Made by a program: the position numbers and the translations under genes
Part shown: piece by piece, positions 50,106 through 57,174 of the stretch
Position numbering within the stretch: the stretch's first letter is position 1
Layout: every line of letters starts with the position of its first letter
Notes under the pieces: model-generated
Database searches by the model: none
Told to the model about the DNA's origin: nothing
The model's input: only the letters and a program-made list of their open reading frames with translations
From: a virus
Reading direction: 5' to 3' (one strand)
Virus record (IMG/VR): IMGVR_UViG_3300047472_000206
Coordinates: 1 to 57,174 of that record
DNA: 57,174 bases

Positions 50106-50779
50106 ATCGTCAGTGGGCCGTCCAAATCTTCTCGCTGCTGGCCATCGTCGCCGGCGCGCTTATCTCTTACTTCCCGCCAGCGCACAACGCCGAGGCGATG
50201 TGGACGCTGATCGGCAGCTTCCTAGGCTACGGCATTCGAGATCTGTTCGGTTCGACTGGCCTGGTCGGAACGCTCCTGGCCGCGAGCGCCGCACCAGCGC
50301 CGGCCGTGCCGCCGCAGGGCGGGCAGGGCGGATTCGCACGCCTGCCGCTGCTGGTTCTGGTCGCACTGGTCGCCGTCGCGGCCCTTGCGCTGCCGGGATG
50401 CGCTACGACTGCCGCCGGCACCTCGGCCGCTGGCATGCCGCCTGCGATCGTGGCGCAGACGCCGACGCAGATCGCCGCGCGCGTGTGCCCGGCGCTGACC
50501 GTGACCGTCACCAACCTGCAGGGCTTGATGGGCCTGTCGGATTCGATCCAGGCCAAGCTCGACAATGCGCACCAGATCGTCGACGTCGCATGCGGCGCCG
50601 GCGCGGTGGTCAACCTGACGAGCCTGCGGACGCTGATGGATAGTGGCATCCCCGCGCTGCAGGACCTGGTGCGCGGCGCCGGCCTGCCGAACGACGACGC
50701 CAACCAGCTGCTGCTCGGCCTGTCGGTGGCGCAGGTGGTGCTGGCCGGCCTGGTGGATCCGCTGCTGGCGGCGCCGTGA
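50102..50779 (+). CDS. Fused membrane and lipoprotein-like lysis protein, 225 aa
   Basis: An N-terminal membrane segment (WAVQIFSLLAIVAGALISYF) precedes a second hydrophobic stretch (LLVLVALVAVAALALPGCAT, residues 82-101) ending in a lipobox-like LALPGC-A. The C-terminal half is helical and Val/Leu-rich. It looks like a holin-like unit fused to a lipoprotein, or two stacked start points. Function uncertain; could aid lysis. Confidence 0.6.
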   Translation: MNRQWAVQIFSLLAIVAGALISYFPPAHNAEAMWTLIGSFLGYGIRDLFGSTGLVGTLLAASAAPAPAVPPQGGQGGFARLPLLVLVALVAVAALALPGCATTAAGTSAAGMPPAIVAQTPTQIAARVCPALTVTVTNLQGLMGLSDSIQAKLDNAHQIVDVACGAGAVVNLTSLRTLMDSGIPALQDLVRGAGLPNDDANQLLLGLSVAQVVLAGLVDPLLAAP

Positions 50780-50823
50780 CCCCGCTCGGCTCGAAGTTGG
50801 TCACCCAGGAAAGCGGATACACC

Positions 50824-51096
50824 ATGTTCCGCTGCCCAGCATGCAAAACGCCGCACGCGCTCAGCATCGCGCCGGGCGGGTGGGGCTTCAATGGAGATGG
50901 CGACCGGCCAACGTTCACGCCTTCCGTGCTGGTCACGCACGCTGCTGTGCCCGGCGCAGGCCCAGGCTTCGAAGAATACCTCACTACCAGGGCTTGCCAC
51001 AGCTTCGTCACGGACGGCCGCATCCAGTTTCTCGCCGACTGCACGCATGCGCTGGCCGGCCAGACGGTCGACCTGCCCGACTGGAGTGCAGCATGA
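50824..51096 (+). CDS. DUF6527-like phage protein, 90 aa
   Basis: MFRCPACKTPHALSI (zinc-binding-type CxxC), then DRPTFTPSVLVTH and CHSFVTDGRIQFLADCTHAL fit the DUF6527 family, common in lysis regions. ATG 50824 with AGGAA upstream is chosen; a GTG at 50776 overlapping the preceding stop would add 16 residues. Function is unknown. Confidence 0.8.
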   Translation: MFRCPACKTPHALSIAPGGWGFNGDGDRPTFTPSVLVTHAAVPGAGPGFEEYLTTRACHSFVTDGRIQFLADCTHALAGQTVDLPDWSAA

Positions 51097-51392
51097 GGTG
51101 CACCGCCATCGCGCTGTCCCTGGCGCTCACCGGCTGCGCCAGTTGGCAGCAGGCCATCAGCGGCGCCGCGGCCGCTGGCGCGGTATCCGCGCGCGCCGCC
51201 GAGGACGAGAACATTCGTGTCTGGGTCTTCAGCGCCTGCGCCACGCCGTACAGCGCCGCGCTGCGCAATCCACAGATCATGCCCGGCCTGCGCGCGCTGT
51301 GCGGGCCGTCGCTGCTGCTGGATGACCTGATCGGCCCAACCGTATCAATTACCGCGCCGGCGCCGGCCGCCGGGACAGGAGCAAAACCATGA
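51093..51392 (+). CDS. Small lipoprotein, spanin-like candidate, 99 aa
   Basis: N-terminal MRCTAIALSLALTGCAS is a signal peptide with lipobox LTGC, so the mature protein is lipid-anchored at the outer membrane. Ala/Arg-rich after the anchor. Its location after the endolysin suggests an outer-membrane spanin, but no embedded Rz partner is evident. Confidence 0.72.
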   Translation: MRCTAIALSLALTGCASWQQAISGAAAAGAVSARAAEDENIRVWVFSACATPYSAALRNPQIMPGLRALCGPSLLLDDLIGPTVSITAPAPAAGTGAKP

Positions 51393-51778
51393 TGGGAAAT
51401 TTCATCGGCGACCTGGTCGTCAAGCTGATCGAGGACAACCAGTCGGGCCTGTGGGAACTGCAGGCGCCGCTGGCGTTCTATTCGGCGAAGCTGGCCCGGA
51501 CTTTCACTGCGCCGACCGGCTTTCGCACGGACTTTTGCAGCGTGCCGCGCGTGCCCATCGCGTTCCCGCTGCTGGGCGACCGCGCTCGCCGCGCTGGCAC
51601 GCTGCACGACCTGCTGTACACAACGCACGAGGTCGACCGCGAGACGGCTGATGGACTGCTGAAGGAGATGCTGCTGCAGGATGGCGTCGACGAGTGCGAG
51701 GCGCAGGCCTTTTATCTGGGCGTGCGGCTGGGTGGCGGATCGCACTGGGGGCCGGATCCCGCGCCGGCTGCTGGCTGA
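51389..51778 (+). CDS. DUF1353-family phage protein, 129 aa
   Basis: The pattern FTAPTGFRTDFCSVPRVPIA, GTLHDLLYTTHEVDRETADG and FYLGVRLGG matches DUF1353, a frequent late-module phage protein of unknown function. It overlaps the lipoprotein gene by four bases and closes the late operon. Confidence 0.88.
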   Translation: MMGNFIGDLVVKLIEDNQSGLWELQAPLAFYSAKLARTFTAPTGFRTDFCSVPRVPIAFPLLGDRARRAGTLHDLLYTTHEVDRETADGLLKEMLLQDGVDECEAQAFYLGVRLGGGSHWGPDPAPAAG

Positions 51779-51959
51779 CCTGCAGTTTTGAGCTACTCCT
51801 GCACTTTTCTCTCGCTCCTGCGCTGCACTGTGCCACTGACGTCGGCGACGGCGATTTATATCTAAGCTTTCACCCGTCATCGAGCGCCAAAAGTCACTTT
51901 TTTGAAAAATTGAAATTAAAAATACGGTAGGATTTGCCAATACAAACTCAGGGGGTGAT
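51779..51959. promoter_or_regulatory. AT-rich intergenic region with probable promoter
   Basis: 180 bp free of genes between late operon and accessory genes, falling to very low GC near 51890-51930. TTGAAA boxes are followed by TACGGTAGGAT-like sequence before the GGGGG ribosome site of the next frame. A promoter is likely but I cannot fix it. Confidence 0.4.
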
Positions 51960-52148
51960 ATGCGCAAATCCATAGATGAATTAGAATTTTTGAAAATGCA
52001 TGATCGTGAAGCAAAGGCAGATGCGGAGTTGGGGACGGGTCTTGGAAGTCGCACTCGGCTTAAGCGGCTTGCGGCCGTCGTTACGGAACTTCATCGGCGG
52101 GCAAACGAATACGCGCTACCCAAGGTGACAGTCTATCGTAGCAGCTAA
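51960..52148 (+). CDS. Small phage accessory protein, 62 aa
   Basis: Charged helical peptide (MRKSIDELEFLKMHDREAKA, then TRLKRLAAVVTELHRRANEY). AGGGGGTGAT precedes the ATG. Function is unknown. Confidence 0.55.
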   Translation: MRKSIDELEFLKMHDREAKADAELGTGLGSRTRLKRLAAVVTELHRRANEYALPKVTVYRSS

Positions 52149-52192
52149 CGGGGGCATACGGCGGTTGCTGGAGGCGGCGATGGTCGGCTGCC

Positions 52193-52417
52193 TTACAAAT
52201 CCCGCCAGATATCCAGCATCGCCTTGATTTTTCTCTCCGTCTCTGCGGCCCGTCTGCGCTTCTGACGTATCAGGTAAAACAGGAGGAGGGCGCCCATCAT
52301 CGTGGCTCCGATCAAGCCGACAACGCCAAAATAATGCGCGACAAGAGCGCCGGCGCCCAAGAGGATCCAGGCCACAAGCAGCCATGGCGGGGAGGGGCGT
52401 ATCCTTGGTGGGCTCAT
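52193..52417 (-). CDS. Small two-helix membrane protein, 74 aa
   Basis: Two membrane segments (WLLVAWILLGAGALVAHYFG and LIGATMMGALLLFYLI) followed by a basic RQKRRRAAETERKIK tail, presumably cytoplasmic. It is convergent with the preceding small gene. Function is unknown; such proteins can be lysogen-expressed. Confidence 0.6.
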   Translation of the reverse strand: MSPPRIRPSPPWLLVAWILLGAGALVAHYFGVVGLIGATMMGALLLFYLIRQKRRRAAETERKIKAMLDIWRDL

Positions 52418-52550
52418 CGCACGATTATAATCGCGCTCGGGGATAATCCTGGGGATAGTTGAGGGGATTCAGGGGTATCGATAGGGGAGGGTGCACTATG
52501 ACGCGATCCCCTGCAATCCCCTCAAATACCTCAAAAAGTGGGTTCATAGC

Positions 52551-53252
52551 CTATAAGGGCAGGGCGATCGGCTCGGACAAATTCACACCTTCGGTGCCGG
52601 CTCGGTTCACTTCTGTACTGACGGGAAACCACTCGAAATTGTCGGGGCCCAGCGCCGCCTGGCGCGCCAGCTCGGCCGCCTGCTCGGGTGACAGCGCCGG
52701 ATCCAGCCACAGCGCCGCGTCGGCCGCGCTCAGCACCACAGGCCGCCGGTCGTGGATGTCGACCATGCCTCCCTGCGCGTCGGCTGTCACCAGCACGAAA
52801 CCGGCTTCCTCCTTGTGCTCCCGATATTTCCCGAAGTTGGCCAGGGCCAGCATGAAAATCGGCTGGCGGTCCTTCCGGTGTATATGCCATGGCTGCTTGG
52901 CGCCTTTCTCTCCCGTCCACTCGTACCATCCGGATGCGGCCACCACGGCACGGCCGCCGCGCATGAGCGGCTTCCAGTAGCTGCCCATGATCTTCTCGAG
53001 CTTCGCATTGACCGCGACAGGGATGCGCCGCTTGCCGGGCGCCGGCGTCGCCGCGGCGGCCCAGGCTGGCCGGTAGCTCCAGTACACGTCGTCAATGCGC
53101 CGCTCGTCGCCGGCCAGGTGCATCACCGGCACGTACGTGCCCGGGCTGACGTTGAAGCGCTGCCGCCCCTCGCCCTCATAGATCGCATCCGCCCAGCCGA
53201 AGGTGGAGGCGTAGTGGTTTGCTGTTTCGCTTTGATCGAATCGTCCGCACAT
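52551..53252 (-). CDS. SRAP-domain (YedK/HMCES-like) protein, 233 aa
   Basis: SRAP proteins form a covalent link to abasic sites in ssDNA. MCGRFDQ provides the catalytic Cys2; FNVSPG, AVNAKLEKI, ASGWYEWT and DIHDRRPVVL are family motifs. The Asn, Glu and His needed for cross-link formation are present; the last motif reads HDRRP in place of the commoner HxRMP. Diverges from the unknown gene at 53320 across a LexA box, so expression is likely damage-induced. Confidence 0.9.
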   Translation of the reverse strand: MCGRFDQSETANHYASTFGWADAIYEGEGRQRFNVSPGTYVPVMHLAGDERRIDDVYWSYRPAWAAAATPAPGKRRIPVAVNAKLEKIMGSYWKPLMRGGRAVVAASGWYEWTGEKGAKQPWHIHRKDRQPIFMLALANFGKYREHKEEAGFVLVTADAQGGMVDIHDRRPVVLSAADAALWLDPALSPEQAAELARQAALGPDNFEWFPVSTEVNRAGTEGVNLSEPIALPL

Positions 53253-53286
53253 GGCGAAATAGTAACCGGTTTATTCCTTTGATATA

Positions 53287-53302
53287 CTGTACGTATATAC
53301 AG
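53287..53302. promoter_or_regulatory. LexA (SOS) box
   Basis: CTGTACGTATATACAG fits the consensus CTGT-N8-ACAG with an alternating AT core. It lies between the divergent SRAP gene (start 53252) and the 53320 gene. Confidence 0.85.
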
Positions 53303-53319
53303 TTAATTGGGGGTGTATC

Positions 53320-53997
53320 GTGAAGGTGTGGATTGTAAGGCGGCGCAGCGGCGGGGCGCTGCTGGACAAGGCGGTGGGTATTGGCGGCGAATGGGACGAG
53401 TTCGAAATCGTCGTGGTCGAGGTCACGGACCAGGGCCGGCGCCGCCCGATGAAGGTCGCGCGGCTGATGCGCGCCGGCGCGAAGCCGATCGTCGCCGAGC
53501 TGCTGGCGCCGAAGCTCGTCTATTTCAAAAATTGGCAATTCATCCTGAGCGGCATCGAGGAGGTCTCGCATCTCGAAGGGCAGCGCGGCGTGGCGCAGAC
53601 CTGGCTCTGCAAGATGATCCTGCCGCCTCGCGCTGTTTTGCGGGCGACGCTGACGCACAAGGAAGGTGTCGAGCTGCCGCGGCGCGTGCTCAACGACCGG
53701 TCCGCGCGCTCGAGCGTGGGGCAGTTGATGATGGCCAGCGTCAGGGACGAAAACCTCGGCCGGCATGCGATGCACGCTGAGCTCGGGCTGGCGCGAAGCA
53801 GCCTTCGCCCGGAAGTTCTCACGGAATGCAGTCTGGACTGGATGTCGACGGAGACGTTCGGCCTTTCAGGGCTCTATCCCTTGCCGGCGCATGAGGACCG
53901 ACCCCCTGCATTGATCCGGCAGGGCTGGGTCTGCAATATAGAGGTGCCGGCGGGCGAGGGCGGCCCGGCGCCGCGCAAGCCGAAATCCGATCGGTAG
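53320..53997 (+). CDS. Unknown protein, probable SOS-regulated, 225 aa, GTG start
   Basis: Function not recognised. A compact N-terminal half (KVWIVRRRSGGALLDKAVGI, YFKNWQFILSGIEEVSHLEG) precedes a charged C-terminus with a GP-rich tail. GTG start with GGGGG upstream. The LexA box 18 bp before the start suggests DNA-damage control together with the SRAP gene; a DNA-repair or induction role is inference only. Confidence 0.65.
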   Translation: MKVWIVRRRSGGALLDKAVGIGGEWDEFEIVVVEVTDQGRRRPMKVARLMRAGAKPIVAELLAPKLVYFKNWQFILSGIEEVSHLEGQRGVAQTWLCKMILPPRAVLRATLTHKEGVELPRRVLNDRSARSSVGQLMMASVRDENLGRHAMHAELGLARSSLRPEVLTECSLDWMSTETFGLSGLYPLPAHEDRPPALIRQGWVCNIEVPAGEGGPAPRKPKSDR

Positions 53998-53998
53998 A

Positions 53999-54181
53999 TC
54001 AGCTGCGGCCGCCGCGGCGCTGAGCAGGCTCGCGCAGCACGCGCACGATGGTGCGGTCGCTGATGCCGCGCGATACCAGGAACGCGGCGCCACGGCGGGC
54101 GCCAAAGGCCTCGGCCAGCAAAATGCCAGCTTCGACGATCTCGGATTGCGTGGCGTGGGGCTGTCGGTTGTCGCGTTCCAT
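53999..54181 (-). CDS. Small phage protein, 60 aa
   Basis: Starts at ATG 54181 with GGAG six bases upstream. MERDNRQPHATQSEIVEAGI, then GISDRTIVRVLREPAQRRGG. The helical pattern with a possible HTH could make it a regulator. It ends convergent with the preceding gene. Possibly the last gene before the prophage end. Confidence 0.55.
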   Translation of the reverse strand: MERDNRQPHATQSEIVEAGILLAEAFGARRGAAFLVSRGISDRTIVRVLREPAQRRGGRS

Positions 54182-54278
54182 ATCTATCTCCATCCGTTGT
54201 TTCAGATATCATGCTCCGATGGCGAATTTGATGCTTAAATTGACCTGAAGTGCTGATGCTGAGCAGGTCCATATAGGC

Positions 54279-54319
54279 GCGAAAATCCACGCGAAAGCGC
54301 GGGCGAAATTTGGGCGAAA
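54279..54319 (+). repeat. Four phased GCGAAA repeats near the prophage right end
   Basis: GCGAAA begins at 54279, 54291, 54303 and 54314, so the spacing is 12, 12 and 11 bp, close to one helical turn. This is the arrangement of integrase arm-type, excisionase or replication-iteron sites. The location just inside the host junction favours recombination-protein sites. Confidence 0.6.
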
Positions 54320-54405
54320 ACGTGGACGGTTTGCGACATTCTGAGACAGTTCAAAAAATGGCAGATTGCAAATCCTCCTATGTCTGGAGTAGTTTCCAGT
54401 AGTTA
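54320..54405. other. Presumed right attachment region (attR)
   Basis: No gene can be supported here. It holds GATTGCAAATCC at 54364-54375, identical to the anticodon loop and 3' stem side of bacterial tRNA-Cys, but the rest does not form a tRNA; a weak hairpin CTGGA/TCCAG follows. The host sequence begins somewhere in this stretch, immediately upstream of the guaB promoter. The crossover point cannot be set without the other prophage end. Confidence 0.35.
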
Positions 54406-55921
<1,516 letters not shown>

Positions 55922-55946
55922 GTTCCTTCGGCCGGTGGCGTACCCG

Positions 55947-55983
55947 GGCCGGCGCCGCGTTATCGCGGCGCCGGCCTTGTTTC
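55947..55983 (+). terminator. Terminator between guaB and guaA
   Basis: A perfect 13-bp stem (55947-55959 with 55964-55976) closed by TTAT and followed by TTGTTT. Termination may be partial so that guaA is cotranscribed. Confidence 0.85.
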
Positions 55984-56033
55984 ACCGTCGCCAGCATTTC
56001 GCCCGTATTTATCTCTCAAGACAAGAGCCTCTC

Positions 56034-57174
<1,141 letters not shown>

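Noticed and set aside
53307-53780. Alternative Arg-rich frame over the SOS-linked gene
   Set aside because: The GTG frame at 53320 has better ribosome-site spacing and balanced composition.
54361-54396. Intact tRNA-Cys at the right junction
   Set aside because: Only the anticodon-loop 12-mer matches; acceptor, D and T arms are absent.
1-54400. Integrase or excisionase within the window
   Set aside because: No tyrosine or serine recombinase motif was seen on either strand; it is expected beyond the left edge.

Overview
The window is almost entirely a temperate contractile-tailed prophage sitting directly upstream of the purine genes guaB and guaA of a GC-rich betaproteobacterium. The codon use, the guaB/guaA proteins and a moron carrying a PEP-CTERM sorting tail fit the Oxalobacteraceae (Massilia/Duganella/Janthinobacterium type), but the genus is an inference. 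The left prophage end, integrase and excisionase are not in the window; rdgC runs off the left edge, so the prophage is longer than about 54 kb. The right end lies between about 54.2 and 54.4 kb.

Layout. (1) 1-7048, minus strand: a lambda-like left operon with rdgC, a coiled-coil protein, SSB, a PD-(D/E)XK-like nuclease, an ERF annealing protein, a chain of tiny overlapping genes, a structured tRNA-like element, an acyl carrier protein and small leader-proximal genes. It is driven by a consensus promoter near 7.1 kb. (2) 7.1-9.4 kb: the switch region, with a membrane protein, an RHH regulator, a short CI-like repressor (minus) and a Cro-like protein (plus); both control regions share a TNCTAAA motif. 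(3) 9.4-23.5 kb, plus strand: the right operon, with small regulators, Rha, a C5 methyltransferase with a six-module repeat domain, DUF families, a Ref-like nuclease, an SNF2-like helicase with a beta-class methyltransferase, O- and P-like replication proteins and a RuvC-fold resolvase. Three reverse-strand mini-genes are wedged into gene junctions of this operon. (4) 23.5-24.6 kb: the PEP-CTERM moron and a probable late regulator. (5) 24.7-36 kb: an SGNH-hydrolase protein, terminase, portal, protease/scaffold, major capsid protein and head-tail connectors. (6) 36-48.6 kb: sheath, tube, frameshifted chaperones, tape measure, baseplate hub/spike/wedge proteins and tail fibre/tip genes. (7) 48.7-51.8 kb: lysis (FlgJ-type glucosaminidase, membrane proteins, lipoprotein). 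(8) 51.9-54.2 kb: accessory genes including a divergent pair around a near-perfect LexA box (SRAP/YedK-like protein and an unknown). (9) 54.46-57.17 kb: host guaB and the 5' part of guaA.

The most unusual items are the tRNA-like fold with a GAAA tetraloop in place of an anticodon loop (5725-5812), the reverse mini-gene cassettes at operon junctions with a 42-bp duplicated gene start (14404-16815), the six-module methyltransferase, recurring terminator-plus-ribosome-site joints before the coat and sheath genes, and four helically phased GCGAAA repeats at the prophage right end. All assignments come from reading the sequence and from memory of protein families; no database search was run.
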